The notes: generated by a model from the letters alone, not told the origin. DNA of 64,000 nt from Seriola aureovittata (GCF_021018895.1 NC_079381.1:7466001-7530000), one strand, 5' to 3'. Numbered from the stretch's first letter, positions 24,269-37,858 are shown. Numbers and translations are program-made.

Positions 24269-26109
24269 GTACTACAAAGCCCCTCAGAGTTAACTGTGTT
24301 TAATTAACAGCATTCACTTTCCTTCAGACTGAGGCTCTGGTAATTTAAGGCTTTTCAATAATGCAGACACCCACTGGATCGCTACAAGACTTGCAATTCC
24401 TGTGGGATCATGACATGTATTATAGGAAATAAGCTATCCCAATATGCCCTCTCCAAGGTCAACATACTTGTATCATGCAATTGAAAATGGGTCTTGAGAC
24501 TTTGCGGTCCTCCTGGTGCTCCATGAGATGAGAGTCCATTATTTATTTGTAATCGTTTGTACCACATGGGAACTTTCCTTCACACAATAAATACTGTATG
24601 TGCATTCTCACCGTTGGACATATGCACTGTGCAGCAGCAGTGGAGTGTGATACAAATCCATCTGAGACTGTGTACTCTACCATAGCACCAGGGGCTATGT
24701 CTCTTACCACCTTAGTAGCATATATAAAACATGCTCTGGGTCTATTTGCATAATGCATTAATGTTTTCAGTTTACTAAATTAATATTTTCTAATATGCAA
24801 AGCCAGCACAAGAAGAGTGGGCTACATTAATGAAAAGAAAAGAAAGAAAGAAAAAAGACAAACAGAGCACTGAATCTTCTTAATCCGGAGAATGACTGAG
24901 AACATAACAGTGTTTGTGCATGGCCTGTGTTCCTCGACTGCTGCACAGAGTGCGGCTGCCTGGCAGAGGACCTATTCCAGTTGTTAAAGTTCTCAGCAAC
25001 ATACATCATTTGCTGATATTCTGTCCAAGGTTACAGAAGTGCTTGCGTTTGTGGAAATTATTTCATGAGGCTCTGTCAGGCTGATTGAGCCAAAGCCAAA
25101 GCCACAAACGCACCTGTGGGCTACAGGCCAGCGTGGCTGTGCTGTTCATAATGAAGAAGGTACAGTGCAGTTTGTTTGTTTTGTTTTTTTGTTTTTTTTC
25201 TCTCTCTCTCTTTTTTTATTGTGCTTATGTTTTCGTGTGAGAACTGAATGACGCAGAATGAAAAGGAGGCGTTTGTAATCAGTATCACTGAAGCTCCACT
25301 GCCATCAAGTGGAGCTGCAAGAAGACTGCAAGTACGCAGGTAGAAACTGGCTGAAGCGTGCAGTGTAATCCATGGATGAATCATGCACGTAAAGATGTTG
25401 GATGTGTCTTCATACAAGATCCGAGACACGTGATCACTAATATTAGAACTGCAGAATGAAAGACATGTCTATGTGTTTGTAATTGTACTCAGAGCAAATA
25501 TGGCAAAATGAAAAGTATGTACAATATGTAAAAAAATTTTTAACTGCTGCTTTTAAGGTCATATTTTTATTATCTCCTGTACTGTACGAGTAAAAACTGA
25601 TTCACCCTTGCTTGTTTTTGAATTATCTTCCATCAGGATTCATTTGGATTTAATAGGTGAAAGCCGTAAGGGGTAGTAACTTTCATGTGGATTCACCTGA
25701 CTGGTCCATTTCCTCCCCAGCTGTGAAAGTGCACCCAATAGAAAATGTTTGACTGCCCACAGATGTTAGGCAAAATGGTCCTGTAGTCTGCAAATTAGGA
25801 CACATCTGAAAAATGCACTCAAGTTCTCATGATGAGCAACAACTTTTTCTTCAACTGCTCATCCCTAGTAACCATTTACATTACATTAAACGTCTTATCC
25901 AAACACAACTCATCGGCCATTGAACCAGACGAGCAACAGTTAATTTTAACACCATCAGACAAAGAACAAGGTGATTTGAGTACAGGGAAAAAAAAAAAAA
26001 GGGTGCAACCCTTCAAGGCCAAAGTAGTCAAAGTCAAGACCCTCCCTCTAATGATAATGTACGTCCAGGAGGATTAAGTAATGCTGTTTCAGTTTGATGG
26101 CAGTTTTCT

Positions 26110-26150
26110 CCTTTAGCAAAGTCTTCACAGTCCCAAGACTTTGCTAAAGG
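26110..26150. repeat. Perfect 16-bp hairpin, 9-nt loop
   Basis: The left arm cctttagcaaagtctt (26110-26125) is exactly complementary to aagactttgctaaagg (26135-26150), with loop cacagtccc. It has the same stem length as the hairpin at 24.23 kb but a different sequence. Confidence 0.95.
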
Positions 26151-28485
26151 TGACACATTTATAATGATGTGCCTGCGAAGTAAGATCTGATCGCTTAGGA
26201 AAAAGACTATCTTAACCTTTTTCCCTTTCTTAGACTAGCAAAAATGGCTAAACATGAATTTTCTTTATGCTGAAAGTGGTCATGTGACAGTCATGCTGTC
26301 AATGTCAGTGGTAAGATGCTTTCATGTCGCTCTCATTGGGATTGTACGACATTGAGGCGTGTCTGCTCACTGAGAGATATTGCTGTTTTCACAACTGAAA
26401 ACAATGAGCGTACATTATTAATAACACTGCACAGCACATTACAGTATATCATAGGCTGTACATTAAAAAACGATCAGACCACATGGGAATTACTTTCATG
26501 TAGCACATATGCACACTCTCGCTGTTTCACTCACGCACTCACGAGTCTCAGTATAGGATGTAAGAAGATGATGCAAATGTAGAAAAAAATGCATATTTTA
26601 AGTACCATAGAAACTCATTAACATATGAAAGCTTGTTCCAGGGGTATATTGGTCTTTGATGAGTGTCTCTATGGATATTACATGTATCTTATATTTTATT
26701 TCATATGTTAACACGACAGTCATTAATGTAATTAACCATAGTTTCTTTTTTCTTTACAGGGTTCAATGTGGGATTTTCATTGAATCGGTTTTCCTTTAAT
26801 TATTTTTAATTAATTTTAAAGGGAGTGTCTCTGTCAGACGATCCATCTGCCATCTTCCCTTTGTGCCCCTCTGACTTCCAACAATAAAAGCGTTCTGACT
26901 TGTTTGTCAAAAAAAAAAAAATTCCATTTGATAGGACAGCCTCATGACTGATACAATATTTTTAGGCTCGTTCAAAAACCCATTTTGGCAATATTTCACA
27001 ACACACTTTGCTCTTTTCTGTGCAAATAAGGAGCTTCGTGGCGGAAGGTCACAGATAATGATGTAAGATGATGAAGTGGAAGGCAAAACCAGCAGACCAC
27101 TTTTTTTCACATCTCAGACATGTGTTTGATTCATACAAATTGATTCCAGACAAACACGGACAGGCTGCAGTGATGTAAGACCCACAACCTCTTGTGCAAA
27201 CCTGTCAGTTCTACCTTGCTGTTGCTCATGATGGCACACACACAGTACTGTATGCACCTGGTGTCCTGTAGGTGATCCCGATTGTCATTAACGGATCGTA
27301 GCTATGACTGTGCATGCCACATGAAGACGATAACAGAGCAAGATGGGAAACTGCTGAATGAGATTTAGGAAGACAATCAGCTTGACTCCCCGCTATTAGC
27401 TCCTGCTGAGACAACAGCAGAGTTGGACTCGAGTGTCCCAGCTGCTGGCTCGACCCACGCTGAGGACTCCGCCCCCTCCCTCCCCAACCACCGCCACCCT
27501 CTTCCCTCTGGCAAAAAGCTAGGAGCCAAGCCCATGGCTTTGCTTAGCTCAGCTCCATTCTTTGTTGAGTCTCAGCCCGCAGCCTGTAAGGTTAAAATGT
27601 CAGCTGGATCAATTTTAATATTCCAGATCTTGATTTCACTAATAATTAAGAAGACATTCAGCTATTGTGGTTAGACAGAAGTGCAAATCTAATCTTGATT
27701 CTCTTGACCTCATTTAGCTAAAAGAAGAAAAAAAAAAAAAAGATGTGTTAGGTTTCACTGTTTGATTCAGTCTGCTAAACGTCACATCCCATGCACAGCT
27801 GCACATCTGTAAGGTATCCATGATCACCGATATGATACGCTTTACATTTTCATGACGCAGAATCACATCGTAGGATCTGAGATTTTTAAATTTCCTAAAC
27901 TCCGGGGAGAAACTTATTTCATTTCATGTCAGTGCGATGTGAAACTCAGCCTCCCAAGACCTTCACACTCAGACAACTAACACATCACAGTAAACATTTA
28001 GCTGTTTTGTCTCTGTAAATAACACTGTCACTGTCAAGTCTTTTCCTTGTTAGTGTATTTGGTGCTTGTCAGGGTACCTGTGTGGAGGCTGCCTATTTGA
28101 TTTTTGCAGCCAAAGCATTTACACATTTCAAAGGTATAAGGAAAAATCTTGACATCTCTTTCCTTACATTAGGCAGTTTGGAAAGAAAGAAAGAAAGAAT
28201 TACTGTATCAAAGTCAGGTACATCGCTGCAGTACAACCTGCAAGATTTTAACAACAACATATATAACATGACAAATATCAATAATAATAGTAGTTGTTGT
28301 TATTATTATATTATTTGTATTATTATTACTATTAGTAGAAGTAGCAGTAGTAGTGATATCACAGAATAATGAGGACCATCCATTGCACAGCTGGTTAAAG
28401 GGAACATAGCTCTTTGAGCTCCATGACATAACACTGTAAAAGAGCATAACATCATAACACACACAAGATGAAAATACACCAGGCC

Positions 28486-28488
<3 letters not shown>

Positions 28489-28524
<36 letters not shown>
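28489..28524. repeat. (AT)n microsatellite
   Basis: About 18 AT units, read directly. Confidence 0.97.
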
Positions 28525-28526
<2 letters not shown>

Positions 28527-29504
28527 TTATTTCAAACTAGGCAGAGAAGGATACAGTGTTGTCCTTGTGATACAATTATGAAAGTGGAAACTGCGAAAAA
28601 AAACTAAATAAATAAATAAAAAGACAACTATCCAGACATAATCCACTTACACTGCATTACTACATTTATTCAAGGTAGAGATATTCAAATATCCATTGGT
28701 TGAGTAGAATGGATGTTTTTTTATTATATGTGGGCATGTTTATTTTTTTAGTTGCAACCACAATTTGAAATGCTATAAAGGTCAGACTGGTCATACAATG
28801 AAATGGTGATTTATATGAGTCAATTTATATTAGAAAAGGAACCAGGTAGGGGTAAACTCTGTTATCTTTCCTTATGTAATCATGGTTGAAACACTGATTC
28901 AAAATCGACACAACAGACACAATAAATTGACATTATTAACATAAAAGTTTATTTGCAGATGGATTTGTGGTTTTCTTTACAGTGTAACACCCACTTATAG
29001 TTGATGCCTGTTGATGTTTGTGTTCCTTTTTTTTTTTTTTTTTTTTCAACCACAAAGTTCAGGTCAGAATGTGTTAAAGAAATAAGAGAGACAAATAAAG
29101 AAAGAACGTGGATGTATTCCGATAAACATAACTGCACCTTCGCCGCTTGGACACCTAATGAAGATGCTCGTGCTTTACTCTTGTCTCACTGACATCTCAA
29201 GCAGTACTAATTAGACACATACTCCTTTTTCCAGTTGCATGAACACCACAGCGAGCCTGCCCCTCACAGTGGAAGAGGAGTTCTCCCTTCTCTTCCCACA
29301 GGAGGGTGCTCCTCCCTTATCCCTTCTGGCTGTGTAGGGAGTCAGCACAAATGATGATGGAGGTCCTGCAGGGTGCTATCTTCACTGAGCCAAGGGTGGT
29401 AATGGGGTTACAGTGTACAATTTGCTGCTCTGCCCCTCCAAGCTTACATCAGCCTCTCTCATCATTCCTCTTAAAAGTGGGAATCTTAATCGTTCTGCCA
29501 GCAG

Positions 29505-29572
29505 AAATACAGTTTTGGCTTTGAAGATGTTATTTTTCCCCCCCAAAGAAATAAAGTTTTGGCTTTGAAGAT
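29505..29572. repeat. Short direct repeat, 24-bp units
   Basis: The sequence around agttttggctttgaagat occurs at 29505-29528 and again at 29549-29572, with 23 of 24 bases shared and a 20-bp spacer. It is a local tandem duplication. Confidence 0.9.
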
Positions 29573-30379
29573 ACTATTATTATAGTTATATTTATTTATT
29601 TAAAATCCCCAGAATGGACTAGAGTCTTAAAAAGTGTCTGAGGCATTTTAGATTTAAAAACTTCAAAAGTGTTTTAAGCAGCATAGCCAACAAATTGGTT
29701 TGCAACAGTGTGTTTAGGTACTAAATAAGTCATATGAAGGTAAACCAGACATATAGTATATTCAGCTGTAATAGATATGGAAGATATAATAAAATATTTC
29801 ATATATTAAAATCAAACTGTGAATCATTTTTGTATAAACAACATAAGCAAAAAGACCTTTGATGAGATTGATGTGTATATATGTATTTTATGATTTAAGT
29901 CCAGGTATGAAGAGCTGTCCTGTTAGTGTGGTATAAGAAATAAAATAAAATAATGTCAATTTAGCGACACCTTTGCACAGAGTGGAGTTCAGAGTTTGTC
30001 TGTATGAGAATAAAACTTTTGATGGCCACAAAAGGTTAATAATGGTAACACACATTCGTAATGAAACTGTGATGGAAGTATCAAACCACAGTGACATAAC
30101 AAGTTTAACAATTTTTTTTTTTTCGTCAGTCTTTTCAGGTCATAAAGTTCTGTTGGGAACACCCATATCAATGTGGGTGGAAGTCATATAATTATGCCGC
30201 ACTCCACCTTCATGTCAAGACTTGAAGGGCAAATTGAGGAAATCGATCGCCCTCAAGCATTAGTTCATCATGCACAATTTAACACAGAGCTGGCAAGAGG
30301 AAACAAATAAGGAATGAAATGAGAAGACAGACAGAAATGCACAGATGTGTGTGGATGAAACTGCCCCCCCCTAAAACAA

Positions 30380-30772
30380 CACTGTATAGGTTATCGGTAC
30401 AAGCAGCTTGTTACAATGTGTAGGTCCGTCTTATTTTATATACGACCTCGACTATTAACAGTTTTTTATCTGCTCTTTGTACTGTGCATGTTGTTTGATA
30501 CTAATTGGTTCTTTGATTCTTTTCGATACTGCTGGTTCTGTTTCTGCATTGCACATCCAACTACCAGACACTGATACTGATATCATTGTTTGTTACTTTA
30601 TTTCTGCTTTGTTGCAATATTTTATACTATTTGCGTTTACTCTATTTTATTTTTTTGTTCAAGAACAGAAGTTACAAACTTAATCTCTCTCTATATATTA
30701 TGTATCTCTACATTTGTGCAGTTGTACTGATTCACTGACAATAAAGATATTCTATTCTATTCTACTAGCCAA
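30380..30772 (+). mobile_element. Possible non-LTR retrotransposon 3' tail
   Basis: The segment ends with 'ctgacaataaagatattcta' followed by TTCTA repeats (30748-30767). This is the typical tail of fish LINE/SINE elements, with an AATAAA-like signal just before a pentamer run. No protein relic could be read, so the family and 5' end are unknown. Confidence 0.45.
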
Positions 30773-30820
30773 AGGAGGAAGCCAAGTGACGTAGTATATA
30801 GAGCAACAAAGTCTAGGGAG

Positions 30821-30846
30821 TGGATGGATGGATGGATGGATGGATG
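30821..30846. repeat. (TGGA)n microsatellite
   Basis: About 6 tandem TGGA units, read directly. Confidence 0.95.
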
Positions 30847-31365
30847 AAGTTCAAGGTCCTCCAACCTTAACGAAGCACTAATAATAACCCATCATAGCCA
30901 CAATCTTTCCCTAAAACCTAACAAAGTAGTTTGTGTGCCTATAACCTAACCAAACTGGGACATAAGCTTAATTGCATGTTAATTGTTGTAACCATGACAA
31001 CATCCTGTAGGTTCGGTATGTCTACCGCTGGATGGGGCACTATTTCAGGTGACACTCCTATGGGCTGTGTCAGATTGTGACAGGTGTCAGAGACGTGTCA
31101 GAGCGTGAGAATGACCTGTATGGTTTTTCAGGTTGGAGGACTGGTTGTTGTGGTTACATTGTACTAATCCAAACTAAAGGAGTGCATCTCACTTAATTAT
31201 GTTGAGTCACCTGCATAATGTACAAAGGTTGAATTTCTGCTAAGTAAAGAGTATAATTGTTTTGTTTTTTTTAATGACTCAATTTTATGTTTAATCTATG
31301 GGTAACATTGTATTAATGCATAACAAATCTGCAAAGTATAATTACAGTCGTATGAGACTTACAAA

Positions 31366-31393
31366 TTTCTTTCTTTCTTTCTTTCTTTCTTTC
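31366..31393. repeat. (TTTC)n microsatellite
   Basis: About 7 tandem TTTC units, read directly. Confidence 0.95.
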
Positions 31394-33814
31394 CTTCATA
31401 AGCAGAGCCTTGGCTGAATTTCCCCACTCGCATTACTGTTGCCTTAACAAGCAAAGATTTTTGCATAATATAATTTTTAAACATCTTTCAAAGCATGCAA
31501 ATAGGGTCCTAATTTGTTTTGTCACAATCATAAACAACTATCCTCAGACGGCCCCCTGTTGCATTAGCACCAACAGCTCAGCTTGGCTAATATGTATTCC
31601 TAATGTGTTATAGAGACATTAGGGACAGGAGGTGTATGTATGAGAGTGCACTGTACTTGATCTCACTTGTCGGGAAAACAACAAAGTCCCAAGTTTCCTT
31701 TGTAAATCTGCGTGAGCCCATAGAAATGACACTGATTGGAGGAAGAAATCTAGACAGAGAGACAGACCATGCAGTAATGCACAAAGGCAGACAGACGCTG
31801 TAAAAACAGAGATTAATGATCCAAGCTGTATGACTCGGTGTGAGCTCATTGAACATCTGCATGTAGCAGAAAGCGAGCAGTTGGTGTGCATCATGACTTT
31901 TGGCACCTATGCCTCAGTCACATTATATCATCATGTCATATAATAGACTTGCACGGTGAGTGAACCAAAATCAGACAGTGAAATAAAGGAGTAAGAATCT
32001 GTAGACAACCACCTGTGCCTTGTAACTCATATGGCACTGATGAAAAAATTAGCAAATGGCAACATATAATCTATAACTACAATTGATTAATAATAGTGTA
32101 CAGCTGGGGTCTGAACATTAACAGTGTAACTGTGGTGAACTTTTGCCTGAAACTTGTCAATAATTATTCTCATTATGATAATAATGTCTGAATAATGAAT
32201 ATACAGTAGATCTGTAGGTCCATATATTGTGACTCACATGACTGGACTTGTTGAACCATTATGATAATAATGGTGGTATTTACATGCAAACCTTTAAACA
32301 GTATTACCTACTAAGATGTGGATTGTTGAAGTGGATTGTCATGTGCTGAAGCGGAAAGAGAAAGTGTGTCAATCTGTCACCTCAGTATCAAACCTGACAT
32401 TCTGCATGCAAGTAATGTGACGCTGGAGGAATTATAGGTTAATATGATCCAGTGTTACAATGTGAATATATTTCATTTCAATACAGTAAAAGGAGATGAC
32501 AGAGAATGAAGTTCACAGTGCAGTTCTGAAACATGTACAATTGATTCTTCTTACATCCACTGAATTCAAAATCTAAGCTCAAGCTGCTCTCACTGCCACT
32601 ATTTATTACTAGCATGTGGGTGTTGCTTCTATTTGCTTCTATTACTACTTGTTAAAGTAAAAAAAAGATGTTCAGTGCCAATGCAAAGTTTCCATTTTAA
32701 ACACATGTTGCTCCAAATATACTTTTTTGGTGTAATCTGATTTCATAAAAGGGTCACACTCTGAAATGAGCTGTGCAATTGTAAAAAAAATAAATAAATA
32801 AACTACTTAATCATAGTGCTGTAACTATATACGTGCAAAAGTAGTTTGGTGCAAGTTTATAAAGCCAAACTAGTAGTAAACAGATGAGTTCATTAAAAAA
32901 CAATTTTTTTTCATGGCCCCAAAATCTTTTTTAAATCTTCTTTTTATATTTTTAGCATCTTCTGGTTGTGAAATAATCTACTATAAGGTTTGTATTAAGG
33001 ATTAATTCATCATGGTTTAGAGACCTTAAGTAGTGTGGAGAAGGCTATCTGTTGCTTTTTGTGCAAGTAGCCCAACAGCTTCATGAACTTACATAACTAC
33101 CCTGTTGGACTGGTGGACATGGTTTATGGAGTCCAGCCCTTTCTTCACAATGTCCTAAATAAGCAATACAGTTAGTAGTTACTTTCACACACATACCAAC
33201 AGGCTTATGTAGTCTGACTGACATCATCAGGCGCTGATTTGGTTTTGTGGCATGTTCTATGGCCAGCTGTTGCCAGAAGACAGACAATGAACTGAGACTG
33301 AAGACATGTGTGCTGAATGATGTGGAAGGTATGAATAAAGCCTGAATCATGTGCTTTATTGTGTGACTTCACCCCATGCTTAAAATTTTACACAAATACA
33401 ACACCAGTCAATCGGCTTTCCCATGAGATGATAGTGTATGAAGCCTTTGTGATTATGCTGTCTCTCACCAGAAGTGAAAAATTAGCTGTAGGCAACTTTA
33501 AGCATATAAGGAAGTGCACCAAGTCTGATGGCCTTTTCACATAAAGTATATCTATTTTATTTTTTTAAATTCATTCAATTCAATTCATTTTAACATATTA
33601 GTAGACTAGGTCAAAACCTATAGTAAATGGCTGGACTGCTTATAGTCAAATTCAGATTTTATAACAGCGACATTGTCTGACAAAATCACCAAAACACATA
33701 ACTTAAAGACAAGATGTTGCTGTGATTTCGACTATAGCCTATTTACTATTTAATTACCTATAAAATGATCACTCAGACAGAAAGTTAGGAGAGACAGACT
33801 ATCTTTCTTTTTAT

Positions 33815-33925
33815 TAAGGGCCACACGTCAGACTCAAGCAAGGGTCTTCAGGGTAAGGACTAAGCCCAAATCGCACCTACTCCACCAGGTGAGCCACCGT
33901 GGTGCCCTGAGACAAACTATCTTCC
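33815..33925 (-). mobile_element. tRNA-derived SINE-like fragment
   Basis: Read on the - strand: 'ccacggtggctcacctggtg', then 'ggcttagtccttaccctgaa', then 'gacgtgtggccctta'. This order matches the head of a common fish tRNA-derived SINE ('ggtggc..agtgg..gag', 'gagtccttacc', 'tgtggccctt'). The copy is diverged, with no clean A/B boxes and no intact tail. Confidence 0.5.
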
Positions 33926-36330
33926 TTATCTTGTCTGTCACACAGCTCACAGAGTCCATCTGGGATCCACAATAGTTTAGCCCTTATTTACTTCCAACTC
34001 CAGAATATAACAGACTTTTGGCAGGGCTTTTGTCTAGTTCCCTCAGTTTGATATATAGAATTGGCCATGGTGGTATTTCAGTGCAAAGCCTCATTTTGAG
34101 TCGCTCCCATCTGTCCTGTTAAAAGTTATTGCATTATGTGTTAATACAAAATCAACACTTATTGAGATCGTTTCAAATATAAAGTCCTCTAGAGAAACCC
34201 TTTATTTCTCATCAGGACTTTTATTGCTGTGCTGTATTGTCATATTGTCTCATTACCAGTTGAGGGTGTTACTGTTGTTTACATGCTATTCAGATCTTCT
34301 AGTTTCTTTAGCAGTTGGAATTGGCTTCTGTCTCTCCCTCCGTCGCTCCTGCTCCCTCTGCTCTGTGTTTCTTAAGTTTAGTTATTCCTCTGCTTCCTTT
34401 AGTAATAATGGTACATGTAAAGAAAGTAGTTTATTTGCGAGGCTCAGAGTATTGGAAGTGCTCCTCTGCTTCCCTGCAGTTCCCAAGCAGCTTGCAAACC
34501 AGAGCAGCTCAGTAGACTGCCTGAAACAAGAGGTGTAGCCCTCAGTCCCCAGTTAGCATCCATACACAGTTCAGTCATGTACCAGGTTTGTACCCAGTTT
34601 GTTTGAAAAAAAGTCTCCAAATCTAGCAACAATGCGCTTAATTTGGCAACACTGCACTCCAACTCAGTGAGACATTCGACTGACCAGTGGTGGAAATATG
34701 ATCAGTCTGTCAGTCAGTCAGTCAGTCAGTCAGCGACATTCCAGGTTATAGGGATGGCCCTGCTGTTGCAACCCAGCCAATAATCATCTATATTCTATAG
34801 TTTAGCTGACATTATATAACACATTATAGTGTGAGGTGATTGAATTATTATAATATTTAACTGTGAGGTCACATGTTCACATGCCATGCAATATATGATT
34901 GTTGAATATTCTACTCAAAGAAAAATCAATGTCTTGAAGGAGTTTATGAAAAAGGTTCCTTTCGAGTTGAAACAGTCAACAATCTATAAACCTGATAACT
35001 TAAGAAACTGCTGCACCCCAGTCTGTGGTTGGTACCCAAAACCTGTTTGCAAGAATGTATTCACATCATAGAATTTGCTTTGTTTGAGCCTGTCTGTCAT
35101 GAATTAACCAGTTTCTGGGACAAGCCCTAGGCAGTGTGTAAGTTTGGATACCCACCAAACATAATGTAATACTAAAACAAGGGAGTGCTGTGTAATAACT
35201 CTGTGGGGCGGCATTCTGTTAACTCCCAGACAGATCTTAGTCTGAACCTGTTTCAAGGAATTTCACCATGTTGCAATCAAAAAGCAACAGCCCAGTAGGA
35301 TTAAAACTATTCCTTGCTAACACAAGTGTAGGCTAGTATGAGACATATTGAACAGCCTATCTCTATGTAAGCCTGTTTTTATGTAAGAAGTTGTGCACAC
35401 ATAGGTGGTATCAATGTTCTCATCAAGCTATTGGCAAGAAAGCAAATAAGACTGTTTCCGAGAATGTTAAACTATATTTTACTACATAATAGTTTTCGAG
35501 TCAGGCTCATTTTCATATATTATATCTAATATATTCTAAATGCAAAGCAGGATGATGACATACAATGAATGCTAACAAAAAAGTCTAGTTATGTACCATA
35601 TTAAAAGATTATATTGTACGTTGAAGAATAGCCGTTTAGCCAATCTGATATTGTTGACTGATTATTTACCATCTTTAAATAGCCTCAATATATACTATTT
35701 CAACTTAGCCGTGGACAGTCATTCTCTCCCTCAGCTACATCAAAGCTTAATGTCATGTGACTTCTTTTTATGATAGCATTACAATTTTCTCCTGAGGTCC
35801 ATCCCTTTCCTAATTTGAAAATGAGAGCACTGTGCCTGCCAGCATGATTTACAATTTAAATTTAAAAGCGGACAGGGAAAAGAAGAACTCCACCATTACA
35901 CACATTTAATGGACAAATTTTTATATTCTAACTTTTGGATTTAGCGTTTAATTGGATATTGTGCTTGCAGCCTCCCTTTAACAGGCACTAGGGAAAAAGA
36001 GAGGCCTGTAATTTGAAAAGGCTATCTGTTGATGTTTTTCATTTTCACACCTCTACTGGTGTAAAAACACATATTCTAATGAGTGTGCACATGTTTCATT
36101 TTTTTTCTTTACTCCTGGGTTCTACAATAAACCTAACATGAAACATTTGGTATTGTTTTAAATATCTACATTTTTAAGTAAACCAGAAAGATAAATATAG
36201 CAGCAAGGAAAACTCTGACACCTAACTTTCATGCAACACTTCTTTAGGGGCAGGACATAAACAAAGGAGCTTCACTTCATTGGTTAAACTACCCACATGC
36301 AAATGTGTTGTCACACAAAGGTCCAGCCTC
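33926..36330. other. Intergenic upstream of ppp1r3c
   Basis: Contains a (CAGT)n run at 34702-34733 and otherwise AT-rich noncoding sequence. No upstream gene is recognised. Confidence 0.5.
34702..34733. repeat. (CAGT)n microsatellite
   Basis: About 7 tandem CAGT units with a slightly imperfect start. Confidence 0.93.
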
Positions 36331-36339
36331 ATTCCCAAA

Positions 36340-36684
36340 CTCTTCACATAAGCTCCAGAGAGAGAGGAGAGACAGACTTGGACTACGATCATCTCTTTTC
36401 TTTTTCTCTGATTTGTTGAAACACAATATGTAAGTATGTTCTGCATTTTTAAAATATGCCTCCACATTTTCAGTTTTTAGGCACTTAGCTGTCTCTGTTC
36501 TTCAGTGTAGTTTGAACTCATCTCAGATAGGTCATCTTTTGACTCATAGTTGTTTAATTCACTGAGAAGTTTTCTTCATTCTTTACCTCTGTTTTCCCGC
36601 TTGCAGATTATTCTGAATTTGCTGCAGCTGCTCAAGCAAAGACAACTGACTGACAGTGTAAAATCTGAGAATGAACTGTACAAG
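36340..36684 (+). other. ppp1r3c: Putative ppp1r3c 5' leader exons
   Basis: A good donor (AT|GTAAGTATG) lies after 36429 and a good acceptor (tttcccgcttgcag) ends at 36606. This suggests a noncoding exon ending at 36429 and a second exon at 36607-36684, whose last 14 bases begin the coding sequence. The transcription start is not identifiable from sequence and 36340 is only a placeholder. The alternative is one exon running straight to 36684. Confidence 0.4.
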
Positions 36685-37858
36685 GTAAGCTAATGTGCTT
36701 TCATTTAACTGTTCTTGTGAGAACTAACAGTACCTGTGTGTCAGTCATTAGAACAAGTTGTAAAGGCAGAATTTCTACAGCAGAAATATGTGCAGTCATT
36801 CTGTGTGACAGTAGATGTCATTGTAACCCCATCACGGCTTCCTCCTCAGAGTTCTCCATGCCTTTGGTAGTCACCCCAAGCCCGCTGTGATGCCGGTCGA
36901 CCTCGCTGTGTGTCTGAGCCTCAGTCAGCGCCAGCCTCTTTACCAGCTGCTTTCCATGTCCCCTACGAAACCGGCAAAGCGTCCCTGTCAGCCGACCGAC
37001 AGCCTGCCGAAGACCAGCCGTCAATCTCCATATCTCTCCACTTTTTCTTCATCCTCCTTGCTGCTCTCCTCACCTGTGCCCTCAGAGCCTCGGAGCTGTT
37101 TCCGCAGAGACAGCGGCACTGTGAACAAAAAGCGTGTGGTGTTTGCAGACGCGAAGGGATTGGCGCTCACTGCTGTGCGGCTATTCATCCCTGAACCTTC
37201 CTCTACCACTCCTGCTCTGCTGATGAAACCCTTGCCGGCCAAACTGCAAGCCCAACAGTCAACCCCAAACAACCTGCGGCGCTACAAGTTGAGGCTGGCC
37301 TTCCCTCAGCCGACACTGGACTTTAAAGCCTTCCTTGCACGTTTGAGAGAGATGCATGTACAACTGGAAAGCTGCAACATTTCAGAACGCTCTCTGAGTG
37401 GCAAAGTGTGTGTCTCCCATGTCAGTATTGAGAAAGCTGTGCATATAAGGGTGACCTTTGACTCTTGGAGGAGCCATCATGACATTCCCTGCACATTCCT
37501 GCAGCAGCTGCGCTGTGGGGGTTCTGATATGGGTGTTTTTGCCTTCGACTTAAGCTTACCCCAGAACATCGATCCAAAGGAGCGGATCGAGTTTTGTGTG
37601 TCCTTCAGGCCGGGACCTGGTGTAACACCACACTGGGATGACAACAGAGGGAAGAATTACAGGGTGTGCATGGATGCATCAAATGCTAACCAAAGCGATG
37701 CTAACCATTTCTACCCGACACTATCAAAACATCAGTCACCATCTTGGCCTTCGCACGTGTCCCTCAGTATGCAGAACTCTGCTGATCTGCAGTATCTTCA
37801 AAAGAGTTTATCAAGGAGAGTCAGGGCAGAGTGGAAAACTTTGTGTCCAGCCAAGTGA
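36671..37858 (+). CDS. ppp1r3c: PP1 regulatory subunit 3C-like, glycogen targeting
   Basis: Coding exons are 36671-36684 and 36850-37858; the intron has GTAAGC..CTCAG ends. The product is 340 aa, against about 317 in mammals. It tethers protein phosphatase 1 to glycogen, promoting dephosphorylation of glycogen synthase and phosphorylase in the cytosol. The first exon encodes only MNCT plus part of an Arg codon. This matches the MSCTR-type start and two-exon layout of PPP1R3C, whereas PPP1R3B has a single coding exon. Visible features are MPVDLAV at residue 19; the PP1-binding RVxF motif as KKRVVFADAKGLALT (RVVF at 100-103); and a CBM21 glycogen-binding domain at about 154-279 with VTFDSW (206-211) and WDDNRGKNYRV (267-277). 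A Ser-rich linker precedes the RVVF motif. The mammalian 'GSPR..GLFPEW' tail is not recognisable. Which teleost duplicate (a or b) cannot be told. Confidence 0.93.

Larger units (their letters stand above)
23816..30375. other. Intergenic, no gene seen
   Basis: About 6.5 kb without a supported exon. It holds two perfect 16-bp hairpins (24230-24268, 26110-26150), an AT microsatellite (28489-28524), T-rich runs (25165-25215, 29027-29046) and a short direct repeat (29505-29572). The GC-richer patch at 27420-27560 has an open frame but no recognisable domain. Confidence 0.5.
30773..33810. other. Intergenic, no gene seen
   Basis: AT-rich sequence with a (GGAT)n run at 30821-30846 and a (TTTC)n run at 31366-31393. 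No exon is supported. Confidence 0.55.

Noticed and set aside
27420..27674. GC-richer open frame that resembled a Pro/Ser-rich exon
   Set aside because: No splice sites of quality and no identifiable protein; the composition alone explains the frame.
34224..34538. 104-codon + strand frame with hydrophobic N-terminus
   Set aside because: Leu/Ser/Cys richness from a pyrimidine-rich stretch; no cleavage-site context, partner exon or family match.
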